A DNA stretch of 38,037 bases from Gammaproteobacteria bacterium (GCA_015487095.1 WFQM01000177.1:1-38037); one strand, 5' to 3'. Counted from the stretch's first letter, positions 1 to 10,724 are shown. A program made the numbers and translations. Notes: generated by a model not told the origin, from the letters alone.

Positions 1-390
1 ATGATCAACCACTTTGCAGACCATTCCCGATTGCATACCTACTGTAATCTGCCACGCGACGCTTTTACCGCTATTCTTCGTTATGCCCGCTGTCTGGCAG
101 GCAACTCATCACTGGGTTTGCACGAAGCAGGGTATCTTGGTTTGCCAACGGTGAATGTGGGTGAGCGACAGAAAGGTCGTCTGTCAGGTGACAATGTACA
201 GTTTGTACCGGCAGAACCAGCAGCTATTCAGGCAGCACTTGAACGTGCACTTAATGATAAAGATTACCGTCAGCAAATTGATTGTGGCAGCTCACCTTAT
301 GGCGATGGGCACATGACAGAACGCACAGTGCAGATACTCAAGGATTTACCAGGCCGACAGCAATTACTGGCAAAGAAATTAACTTTTTAA
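1..390 (+). CDS. UDP-N-acetylglucosamine 2-epimerase family protein, C-terminal part (5' end outside window)
   Basis: Only ~129 aa. Contains the NeuC/WecB-like segment ARCLAGNSSLGLHEAGYLGLPTVNVGERQKGR; the full-length family is ~370-390 aa, so the gene is cut by the window edge. Confidence 0.8.
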   Translation: MINHFADHSRLHTYCNLPRDAFTAILRYARCLAGNSSLGLHEAGYLGLPTVNVGERQKGRLSGDNVQFVPAEPAAIQAALERALNDKDYRQQIDCGSSPYGDGHMTERTVQILKDLPGRQQLLAKKLTF

Positions 391-416
391 CGAGTGTTGC
401 GCACTTGAATATTGCC

Positions 417-570
417 ATGGTGCTGACAAATGGTGTGTTATAAACGCAGAGGTTGTAAAGACGCAGAGGACGCAAAATTTTTAGTGTTTTTCTCTGCGTC
501 CTTTGCGCCTCTGCGACCTCTGCGTTAAATACTCAATGATTCTTAAAACAGATATTTTTAGCGCTTAATT
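417..570. repeat. Dispersed hairpin repeat, copy 1
   Basis: Imperfect inverted repeat aacgcagaggttgtaaagacgcagaggacgcaaa (443-476) / ctctgcgtcctttgcgcctctgcgacctctgcgtt (492-526). Flanks (tggtgc.gacaaatg..gtgttataaacgc; agcgcttaatt) are shared with the copy at 35344-35480. Confidence 0.85.
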
Positions 571-605
571 CCTAACCGCAATTAGTGCATTTTAGGGTTT
601 GTGCG

Positions 606-959
606 CTATACCGCAGACCAAACGGCGAATTCGTTACCATTGGGGTCAGCAAAATGAAAGCGCCGACCGCCAGGAAAGGAAAAAACCGGTTTGATAACAG
701 TACCACCCGCAGCAGTCACCTTTGACAAGGTTTGCTCCAGATTATCGCTGTAAAAAACCATAAGGGCACTGCCATTATCGGTTGATACGGTCAGGTTGGA
801 TTTGAAGAACCCGCCGTCCATACCCGCGTCAAAAAAGGCAACATATTCGGGGCCGTAATCTTCAAAGCGCCAGCCAAACACGGAGTTGAAAAAGGCTTTG
901 GTGGCTTCAATATCTTTGGCAGGGAATTCCAGATAGTTGATTTTTTCATGTTGGTTCAT
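606..959 (-). CDS. VOC (glyoxalase/bleomycin resistance) family protein
   Basis: Protein MNQHEKINYLEFPAKDIEATKAFFNSVFGWRFEDYGPEYVAF...FHFADPNGNEFAVW has typical VOC superfamily motifs. Confidence 0.85.
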   Translation of the reverse strand: MNQHEKINYLEFPAKDIEATKAFFNSVFGWRFEDYGPEYVAFFDAGMDGGFFKSNLTVSTDNGSALMVFYSDNLEQTLSKVTAAGGTVIKPVFSFPGGRRFHFADPNGNEFAVWSAV

Positions 960-982
960 TGTGCCTTCCCGTTAGTGTTTTT

Positions 983-1663
983 TTATTCCGTAATCAGCGG
1001 TTCTTTCAGTAGTCGTCTTGCTTCGTCAACAATAGTGCGTCGCTGGAAGAGTAATTGCCAGCGCGTGCCTCCGCACTGCCGCCATAATACTGTTGCGCGG
1101 ATTGCCGCGAGCAGCAGTGTACGAATACGGTTGGCATTGTTCGGGTTGGATATATAAATGTGCTCACCCTGTACCATGATGCGTGGTTTCAGGTGGCTGA
1201 TGGTTTGGGCATAGGTGTCTGCCAGGTTTGCGATAACATTGTCGTGCAGTAGTGAAAAATGTTCCATTTGTTTGCGGGCGTGCTCAATGCCATCAGCGAT
1301 TTTTGCCAGCATGTCGGCATCACGTTTCAGCCGTTTTTCCAGTACCATTACACCCGCAGCATATTTGGTGACATGAAGGTCTTTGTTCTGGTTACTCTCT
1401 GTGTTCGTATCGTTCGCGTCATTAGTGTCGTTCGTGTCGCGGCCGCCGAGTTGTTCAATCAGTTTGCGCAGGCCCATATGCAGTTTTTCCGTACCGTCAA
1501 AAACATCGATGGGTTTATCAACGTCGGTGCGAAATATGCTGAGGACACAGGTTTCCACGTCCTGTTCATCCGCATTGCCTGTATTGGCAATATTTTGTAC
1601 GAGTTGTGTTGCTTGAAAAATGCCCGCAAGGGCAATGGTTCTGTCGGTAATGGTGTAAGTCAT
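983..1663 (-). CDS. hflD: High frequency lysogenization protein HflD homologue
   Basis: Pattern ALAGIFQATQLVQNIA...VMVLEKRL...RIRTLLLAAIRATVLWRQCGGTRWQLLFQRRTI matches HflD. It lies next to mnmA, as is common. Confidence 0.88.
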   Translation of the reverse strand: MTYTITDRTIALAGIFQATQLVQNIANTGNADEQDVETCVLSIFRTDVDKPIDVFDGTEKLHMGLRKLIEQLGGRDTNDTNDANDTNTESNQNKDLHVTKYAAGVMVLEKRLKRDADMLAKIADGIEHARKQMEHFSLLHDNVIANLADTYAQTISHLKPRIMVQGEHIYISNPNNANRIRTLLLAAIRATVLWRQCGGTRWQLLFQRRTIVDEARRLLKEPLITE

Positions 1664-1698
1664 TTTATTTATTTATATGCGTTATTGATTGATTTGAT

Positions 1699-3416
<1,718 letters not shown>

Positions 3417-3509
3417 GTGGTTGACATTTGACCAGATATATAAAACAGTGATACGCAGTGTGCGTGGACAACGGTAATTTACGGGATGGTGTGGGGTTCG
3501 GGCAAGTTA

Positions 3510-6463
3510 TGAGAACAACATCAAATTCATGGCAGGATTCGTCAGACGAGAGCAAGTCGGCGGCTAGCATTCGCAGACGTTTTGTCATTACTGCGCTGGT
3601 GTTGGCGGCACTGGCATTACCCGCCGCTTTTTATACTCAGAATCAGGTGCGTCAGGCATCTCAGGACAGCTCCCGACTGGTACAAAAGCATCGGGACTTG
3701 GGTTGGGTACTGAATTCATTCAAAGATGCTTTGCAGGTTGCGGAAAGCACAATCTATCAATATCCCTTGTTGCTGGATGAAAGCACTTACCGCAAGGTGG
3801 TGGCGCGCGTTGCGGAGGTCAGATTTCAGTCAAAAAATATCACTGATCATTATGTCGTTCAGCGCTATAGCCGTTTCGGGGACTTTGCAGAAAATCTGGA
3901 GTTTGTGCTTAACCGCTTTGAAAAAGAAACCTCACACCTGTTAGAAGTTGCTTCAAATGTCGAAACACGCTTTCCTGCCACATCAATTCTGCTTGATGAG
4001 CTTCTCCCGGAAAATATGAAATTCATTCAGGCAATTGAGCTTGCAATATCCGGGATCAACGAGTCCCCCTGGCCTGCCGATCCACAGGAAGCGATGCGTG
4101 TGCAGGAAGTAATGCGCGTGCTGGAAGAGTTGCGCTACACCTGGTCTCAACAGATCAGTTCGGTGCGCGTATTTATTGCCAACCGCTCGGGTGTTTTTGG
4201 GCAACCCGAAAACAGTATGCAGCAAAGCACGAGCAACCGGGAAATCTATGCGCAACGGGTTGATGATTTATTGACGCAGCTAAAAGAATATGACGAAGTG
4301 GGTAAGTTGGGTTTTCAGGAATCGCTGTCATTACCGATGTTGCTGGAGACTAAAAAATCCTATGACCGTAACTTTGTCAGGGCAGAGGAAATTTATGCAT
4401 CCCAAAACTGGCGGGCCGATTTACCAATTTTACGTAATGAAATACGACCAACGCTTGATCAGGCCTGGGGCATCATCGAACTGATGCAGGAAGAACTGGA
4501 TGACTTCGCACAACAAAATGTGATGCAGTCATTAGACACAGCAGACAGCCTGTCAAACATTATCTGGATTTTTGTTGGGTTTATGGGGTTGCTGTTGTTT
4601 TTGGCCTATCTGGCATTTGAAATGCGTATTCGACGCCCATTGCTGGAAGTTTCCAAAGCGCTGGATGCTGCGGGTCGTGGCGAAAACTATCTGCCGGTAC
4701 TGCATTCACCCACAGAGGAAACCCGATTACTGGTGGCGGCTTTTAACCGCATGCAGGGGCAGGTGGCCTCCCGGCAGATTCGATTACAGTCGGTTTTAGA
4801 CAATGCAGCAGAAGGTATTATCACTATTGATGAGTACGGCATTGTCGAGACATTTAACAATGCTGCGCAAAAACTGTTTGCCTGTGACGTTACGCAGGCA
4901 ATTGGTAAATCTGTTGTGGATCTGGTGCGTTTCCCGAAAGGTGGTATTTATACCGATTTTCTGGAACTGGTGAAGTCACCTGTGTTGAAGGAGGGTGCGC
5001 AGGAGACAACAGTCACAGCGCTTCGTATAGACAACACAAGTTTTCCCATGGCTGTCAAATGTAACAGAATGGAAGTTGAAGGACGTTTGTTATATACCGC
5101 TATTGTGGAAGATATCGGTGACCGCATTGCCATGATGGCACACCTGCGTGAAATGGCGGAACATGATTCGCTGACCGGTTTGTACAATCGTCAATATTTC
5201 CTTACCGAGCTGGACCGGGTGGTGGAAAATATCCGTCGTGGCAGTCGGCGTGATTTTGCACTGTTGTATATCGATCTCGATAATTTCAAATTTGTGAATG
5301 ACACCCTGGGTCATCTTGCCGGTGATAATGTGCTGGTAGAGGTCACACATATGCTGGACCAGCGTAATCGCAAAAGTGATTTGCTGGCGCGCATTGGAGG
5401 CGATGAATTCGCGATTTTGTTGTATGACGTGAAAAAAGAACAGGTGATGCAGGCTGCCGAAGCGCATCGCAAATTACTGGATGATTACGTTTTTAAATAT
5501 GATGGCTCCGTAGTGCAAATAGGCTGTTCGATCGGCGTAACGTTATTTGGCCATCATCCCATCAGCAAAGAAGACTTGCTGGTACAAGCCGATGTGGCGT
5601 GTCACCTGGCCAAGCGTTCCGGTCGAAATCGTGTACATATTTACCGGTCCATTGATCAGGAAAATATGACAAACATGACCGAGGACATGGGCTGGGCCGG
5701 GAAAATCAAAAGAGCCATCGAAGAGGATTTATTTTGTCTGGCCTGCCAGCCCATCATGGAACTGAAGAGCAATCAGGTGTTTGGTCAGGAAGTGCTGCTA
5801 CGCATGCGCGATGATACCGGTGGATTGATTTTGCCAGCCGGGTTTATTGCCTCTGCCGAACGTTTTGGTTTGATGCGGGCTGTTGATAGCTGGGTGGTCA
5901 ATCATGCGCTTGAATCGTTGGGGAAACAATTGCAGGAAAATCCTCATCTGCATTTTTCCATTAATCTCTCTGCTGAATCCATTGGCGATTATTCCATGCT
6001 GGAAACCATTACCACAGCCTTGCTGGCCAACAATGTACCGCCAACCGCCGTGACCTTTGAAATTACTGAAACCATTGCCATTGCGAATCTGGAATCAGCC
6101 GTAGAATTCCTTTCCCGCCTGCGTAACCTGGGCTGTCAAACTGCCCTGGATGATTTTGGTGTGGGTTATTCCTCATTTGCCTATCTTAAGGATTTGCCCG
6201 TGGACTTTGTGAAAATCGACGGTTCTTTTGTGCGCGATGTGTATAGGGATAATCTGCAATTGGCCATGGTGCGCTCCATGAATGATATCGCCCATGCCAT
6301 GGGCAAATACACCGTTGCTGAATTTGTGGATAATCACGATGCTATGCGGGTGCTAAAAGACATGGGTGTGGACTATATACAGGGCTATTATGTGGGTGGT
6401 CCACGTTTGCTGGGTGATGCACCATTGTTTCAAACGGAATCCAATGTGATTCGGCTGGTGTGA
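3510..6463 (+). CDS. Membrane-bound HAMP-PAS-GGDEF-EAL protein (c-di-GMP turnover); ORF is open from 3458, MRTTSNSW start at 3510 also plausible
   Basis: N-terminal TM (FVITALVLAALALPAAFYTQ), large periplasmic region, second TM, HAMP, PAS (NAAEGIITIDEYGIVETFNNAAQKLF), RKSD-LLARI-GGDEF, then EVLLRM/DDFGVGYSSFAYLKDLPVDFVKIDG. Confidence 0.9.
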
Positions 6464-6479
6464 CTCTGCACGGATGCAG

Positions 6480-6496
6480 CTGGCATCAATTTTGCC
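6480..6496 (+). promoter_or_regulatory. Weak sigma-54-like site (CTGGCATCAATTTTGCC)
   Basis: GG-N10-GC spacing is right, with several matches to YTGGCACGRNNNTTGCW, but it lies ~290 bp from fliJ. Confidence 0.3.
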
Positions 6497-6589
6497 TGTG
6501 TTTTCCTGGAAGTCTCTATGCTTAAATGCGAATCAAAGACTAAATTGGTCTGTTTTTATTTCAGCGTATGCAGCAGCGTTTGAGTAATA

Positions 6590-6718
6590 ACAATCCAACG
6601 CAAAGGCGCGGGGACGCAGAGGGCAGAGAGTGCAAAAAATGAGAGGATAACGGGTCAAGGTATTCCTCTGCGTTAAATACCCGGTGATTGTTAAAACAGA
6701 TATTTTTAGCACTTGATT
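6590..6718. repeat. Dispersed hairpin repeat, copy 2
   Basis: aatccaacgcaaaggcgcggggacgcagaggg ... cctctgcgttaaatac; downstream flank ttaaaacagatatttttagc is identical to copy 1. Confidence 0.75.
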
Positions 6719-6730
6719 TACATTTTGCCT

Positions 6731-6753
6731 CAGGTTTTTTTTCGAAAAACCTG
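6731..6753. other. Perfect 9-bp stem-loop upstream of fliJ
   Basis: caggttttt-tttcg-aaaaacctg. The downstream sequence cctg-aaaaa-cagg can form a competing hairpin. Confidence 0.6.
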
Positions 6754-6785
6754 AAAAACAGGAAGCAAGTTAAAGTGATAATACA

Positions 6786-7232
6786 ATGAAGCGTTCCCAA
6801 CGGCTTGAACCCGTGGTCAGAGTGGCTGAGAATCGTGAACAACAGGCTGCCCGCTCATTGGGAGATTCACAATTGGCATTAAACCAGGCACAGCAGCGCC
6901 TGGATGAGCTGGAAAATTATCGAAAAGAATATATTCAGCGTTTTCATACCACTGGTGCAACGGGTATGAGTGCCGTGCAAATGGGGGATTACCGACTGTT
7001 TTTAAGCAACCTTTCACGCGCCATTGAGCAACAGATCGGTTTAGTGAAGCAGGCTGCCGTCACAGTGGAACAACAGCGCCAGCAGTGGTTTTCTCGTCGC
7101 GGTAAAGTAAAAATGCTTGGCAATGTGGTTTCCCGCTTTCAAACTGAAGAGCAACGTGTTGCTGACCGAAAAGAACAACTGGAACAAGACGAGCGTGCCC
7201 AGCGCATGCCTACATCCTCTCCCCGGTCATAA
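6786..7232 (+). CDS. fliJ: Flagellar export protein FliJ
   Basis: 148-aa coiled-coil protein (RVAENREQQAARSLGDSQLALNQAQQRLDELENYRKEY) immediately upstream of fliK. Confidence 0.85.
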   Translation: MKRSQRLEPVVRVAENREQQAARSLGDSQLALNQAQQRLDELENYRKEYIQRFHTTGATGMSAVQMGDYRLFLSNLSRAIEQQIGLVKQAAVTVEQQRQQWFSRRGKVKMLGNVVSRFQTEEQRVADRKEQLEQDERAQRMPTSSPRS

Positions 7233-7276
7233 ACTTCTTTCTATCTTTTCTCCGCATCATCATATTGTTTGAGTGT

Positions 7277-7293
7277 TTGGCACAGTCTGTGCT
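7277..7293 (+). promoter_or_regulatory. Candidate sigma-54 promoter upstream of fliK (TTGGCACAGTCTGTGCT)
   Basis: Correct GG-N10-GC spacing and near-consensus to YTGGCACGRNNNTTGCW, ~66 bp upstream of the fliK ATG. Confidence 0.65.
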
Positions 7294-7358
7294 GGTGCTC
7301 TGGTAGGCAGTTTAACGAATAGACTAAAAAACCGACAGGATAGCAACAGAAAAAAACA

Positions 7359-8807
7359 ATGGCTGAATTAACGCTATTAGTGAATTCCACAGATGCCGCA
7401 CTGCTGAACGGGAGTGTGGCAGCGCCTGTTGCTGCCAATGGTGCAATGGCAGGGGGGTTTGCCAGTGTTCTGGGTAAGCGTTTGATGCAAAGCGAAACTG
7501 CTGTCGCAAAAGAATCACCATCGCAAATGGACGAAGTGCGTAGCGTGCCGGTCACTGAAACCGGTGAAGCCCAGCCAGCAAACGGCCAATCTTTGCCGTC
7601 TGCCGTACCGCAAAACACAGCCCATAAACCGGAAGCAGCAGAAGCAAGTAACCCGGTATTGGATGCCTCGTTGTTATCCGCGATTGCACAGGGTTCTCCT
7701 GCGATTAACGGACAGGCCGTTAACACGCCGCTTGCCGCTACAATAAACCCGGTTCTTGATTCTGTGCGAGCAGGGCGTGAAGGTATATTGCAATCCACAT
7801 TGTCGCAACGTGCCATCACCCGGCAGGTGACTGAAAATAGCAGGTTATCCACAGCATTGAATACGACGCTGAATTCATCTGCTACGACACTCGGCCAACA
7901 AAATGTTCCAGCCGCATTAACCAATGTGCGCCAGGATGCGCAGCAGGCGAGTGCCATGCCGGTTCTTCCTTCCATGTTGGGTAAACCCATTTCCACGACA
8001 GCGCAGCAGGCTTTGGTGCGTGCCAGTCTAAATGCGGGTAAAGCGCACTATCTGCGAGCAGATATGCTGCCAGCTACCGGCACGATCGCAGTTAATACGC
8101 CGTACAACAGTGGTTTGTCCAGCACACTTAATGGTGTTAACAATCCGGTCGGCAGTACGATGCGTGTGGATATATTTGCTGCGGCAATGGGGGCAGCAAC
8201 ACAAGCAGGAGCGAACACTGAGCTTCGTCTGCCGATAACGTCCACAAGTGCGACGGCACCGGTTTCGTTGATTACCACAGGTGATTTGCCGGACGATACA
8301 AACAACTTGTTGACAGGTATGCCACGCTTACCCGGCGCAACGGTGACCGGAGCTTTGCCTGCTTTAACGATGTCCACTCCTGTGGGGCAGCCTGCCTGGG
8401 CCAGTGAGCTGGGCCAGCGAGTGACCTGGCTGGCCAACAGTGAATTGCGTGAAGCCCAGCTACAATTAAAGCCACGCAGCCTGGGTGCCGTAGACGTACG
8501 GATTGTGTATGGCCCTGATCAACAGTTAAGTGTCAGTTTCAGTGCGGCGAATCCTGTTGCGCGTGAGGCACTGGATGCTTCCCTCCCCCGACTGCGTGAA
8601 ATGTTTGAGCAACAGGGCTTACATCTTGCTGATGCCAATATTTCACGCGAATCGCCTGCGGAACGGGAACAGCGGAATAGTATGAATAATGAGTTGTTAA
8701 CAACAGCTGATGGCTATGCAGAGGATGAGGTTTTAACGGATACTGTCGGTTTTCATTCATCCTCCTCACACCGGCTGAATGAAGGTATGCTGGATGCTTA
8801 TGCATAG
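7359..8807 (+). CDS. fliK: Flagellar hook-length control protein FliK
   Basis: Low-complexity Ala/Thr/Ser-rich N-terminus; C-terminal LGQRVTWLANSELREAQLQLKPRSLGAVDVRIVYGPDQQLSVSFSAANPVAREALDASLPRLREMFEQQGLHLADANIS is the FliK C-terminal domain. Confidence 0.92.
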   Translation: MAELTLLVNSTDAALLNGSVAAPVAANGAMAGGFASVLGKRLMQSETAVAKESPSQMDEVRSVPVTETGEAQPANGQSLPSAVPQNTAHKPEAAEASNPVLDASLLSAIAQGSPAINGQAVNTPLAATINPVLDSVRAGREGILQSTLSQRAITRQVTENSRLSTALNTTLNSSATTLGQQNVPAALTNVRQDAQQASAMPVLPSMLGKPISTTAQQALVRASLNAGKAHYLRADMLPATGTIAVNTPYNSGLSSTLNGVNNPVGSTMRVDIFAAAMGAATQAGANTELRLPITSTSATAPVSLITTGDLPDDTNNLLTGMPRLPGATVTGALPALTMSTPVGQPAWASELGQRVTWLANSELREAQLQLKPRSLGAVDVRIVYGPDQQLSVSFSAANPVAREALDASLPRLREMFEQQGLHLADANISRESPAEREQRNSMNNELLTTADGYAEDEVLTDTVGFHSSSSHRLNEGMLDAYA

Positions 8808-9087
8808 TATTTTCTGGTGAGGCTTTTGGGTTTGCGGGATTAATCCAATATCAGGTATTTGCAAATATGTTTATTTTTTTTGATATAAAGGCTCATTTAT
8901 ATGACGTGACCTGCGCTCACCTGTCTTTCCTTGTTTTAAAAATATTTCTCGATAAGTGAATATTATGCCGCACTTTTCAGTACAGTTTGTTTTCTGTTAG
9001 GCTATACAATAACTGGTGGGTCGGGGCTGACCGGATGGTTAATTTAAACTATGCTGCTTGATATTGTTTGTTGGCAGGGAAGGTTGC

Positions 9088-9107
9088 TTTCAGGTAATGG
9101 CCTGAAA
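9088..9107 (+). promoter_or_regulatory. 5'-UTR stem-loop adjacent to the STAS gene Shine-Dalgarno
   Basis: tttcagg-taatgg-cctgaaa, perfect 7-bp stem ending just before caaggag. Confidence 0.4.
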
Positions 9108-9125
9108 TAGCAAGGAGATCAAAGA

Positions 9126-9428
9126 ATGGGATTTAGTGCAGTTTTATCCGATGACGGGCGTGAGTTAATCATATCTATTGATGGTCGGTTTGATTTTAAT
9201 ATGCATTCGGATTTTCGTAGTGCCTATCGCGAATTACCGGCTTCCACACGTTTTATCATTGACCTTGGCAAAGCAACGTTCATGGACAGTTCTGCCATGG
9301 GTATGTTGTTGTTGCTCCGCGAACATGCCGGTGAAAAGGCCGCAAATATCTGTTTGAAAAATTGCAATACAGAAATCAGGAAAATTCTCGCAATTTCAAA
9401 CCTGGATAAAATGTTTGTGGTCGAATAA
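9126..9428 (+). CDS. STAS-domain anti-sigma factor antagonist, HsbA-like
   Basis: FIIDLGKATFMDSSAMGMLLLLREHAGEKAANICLKNCNTEIRKILAISNLDKMF contains the conserved DSSxxG phospho-site motif. Confidence 0.85.
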   Translation: MGFSAVLSDDGRELIISIDGRFDFNMHSDFRSAYRELPASTRFIIDLGKATFMDSSAMGMLLLLREHAGEKAANICLKNCNTEIRKILAISNLDKMFVVE

Positions 9429-9444
9429 CAAAAAATGACTTTGA

Positions 9445-10494
9445 TTACCTAAACCTGACAGACTTTTGATTCTGGCTTACCGGCTCCAATTCCCCCGTCA
9501 GGCTGTGTAAAAAGGCACTGATGTCACGCACGTCTTTTGCTGACAGATTTTTGTTGAACTGAACCTTACCCATCACCCGGATGGCTTCTTCCAATGAGGC
9601 TACCGAACCGTTGTGGAAGTAGGGCGCAGTCAGGGCGATACCACGTAGTGGTGGCACACGCCACATGAAACGTTCATCCGGGTTCCCTGTGAATTCAAAC
9701 CGTCCCAGATCTTTGACCAATCCATATTGCTGTTCATAACTGGAACCCAGATTGTTGGGGAACAGCTCATAAAACCCGTCTCCCATTTTCAGTGCCGGTC
9801 CCGGTGCTGGCCCGGCAAAGTTAGCACCAAAATGACAAGCAAGACAGCCCGCATCATTAAAGGCCTGAATGCCTCGCTGTGCGCTGGCAGACAGTGCTGA
9901 TTTGTCACCGGCAATATAGCGGTCAAAGGGACTGTTGCGTGCCAGCAGGCTGCGTTCAAAACTGCTGATTGCCCGGGCAATGTTCATGCCACTGATGCCA
10001 TTGAATGTATTTTTATCATCAGGAAAAGCGTTGCGAAAGGCGCGCTGATAGCTCGTGGACTGATTCAGATGATCGACCAAGGCTCCGATGTGCGGCCAGT
10101 GGCTAATTACCGGATCACGTAAATGATCCAGTGTTTGTGCTTCCAGGCTAATGGCGCGGCCATCCCAGTACAGCACGGTTTGAAAACCGATATTCCAGAG
10201 GCTGGGGGCAGAGCGCTGGCTGGTTTTACCGTCCTGCCCGAGTGACAGCGCCCGGTTGTCATCACCCCCTTCCTTCAGGTTATGGCAACTGTTGCAGGAA
10301 ATTTTGCTGTTGACCCCCAGTAGTCGGTTATCAAAAAACAGGCGTTTACCCAAGGCAATCTTTTGGCTGCTTTGTGGGTTGTTCACGGGGATTGGCGGTT
10401 GCTCTGGCAAGGTTTGTAAATAATCAAACGCCAGTGCAGACAGTGAATATACGAACAGCAGGCTACCGAAAAAGGAGGCTTTAAAAAATGTCAT
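9445..10494 (-). CDS. Di-haem cytochrome c peroxidase family protein with signal peptide
   Basis: Two CxxCH motifs (CNSCH, CLACH), LGKRLFFDNRLLGVNSKISC, WDGRA, PPLRGIALTAPYFHNGSVASLEEAIRVM. Confidence 0.92.
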   Translation of the reverse strand: MTFFKASFFGSLLFVYSLSALAFDYLQTLPEQPPIPVNNPQSSQKIALGKRLFFDNRLLGVNSKISCNSCHNLKEGGDDNRALSLGQDGKTSQRSAPSLWNIGFQTVLYWDGRAISLEAQTLDHLRDPVISHWPHIGALVDHLNQSTSYQRAFRNAFPDDKNTFNGISGMNIARAISSFERSLLARNSPFDRYIAGDKSALSASAQRGIQAFNDAGCLACHFGANFAGPAPGPALKMGDGFYELFPNNLGSSYEQQYGLVKDLGRFEFTGNPDERFMWRVPPLRGIALTAPYFHNGSVASLEEAIRVMGKVQFNKNLSAKDVRDISAFLHSLTGELEPVSQNQKSVRFR

Positions 10495-10707
10495 GAGCTT
10501 AAAAATCCACGCGGTGGTGATCAGGGTTTGTTGAACGCTTATTTGAGGAGATGCATTTTACCCGAGCGCCAGTAGGTGTCCAGTGGGATGGCCGCGACCG
10601 CCGTAATTCTGGCTGAGGCCGTAACAATAATCAGTCAAATTCCTGACGATCAGCGGTGTGATGTTTTTAACTTATTGATTTTAAAGGGTTACGGGTTTAT
10701 GGCGTTG

Positions 10708-10724
10708 CTGGCACAGCATTTGCT
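10708..10724 (+). promoter_or_regulatory. Candidate sigma-54 promoter upstream of fliL (CTGGCACAGCATTTGCT)
   Basis: Matches YTGGCACGRNNNTTGCW at all positions but one, with correct spacing; 57 bp upstream of the likely fliL ATG at 10782. Confidence 0.8.

Noticed and set aside
1403-1438. Possible CRISPR-like repeat
   Set aside because: Repeat units are 9 nt, contiguous and inside a coding region, so there is no spacer structure.
3421-3450. TTGACA...TATATAAAA as sigma-70 promoter for the GGDEF/EAL gene
   Set aside because: Spacing between TTGACA and a TATAAA-like box is about 12 bp, too short for a standard promoter.
7241-7996. 251-aa minus-strand ORF overlapping fliK
   Set aside because: Antisense of the Ala/Ser/Thr-rich fliK N-terminus; low-complexity Cys/Ser-rich translation, consistent with a chance ORF.
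9071-9088. Sigma-54-like TTGGCAGGGAAGGTTGCT before the STAS gene
   Set aside because: GG-to-GC spacing is 11 instead of 10 and the -24 element is imperfect.
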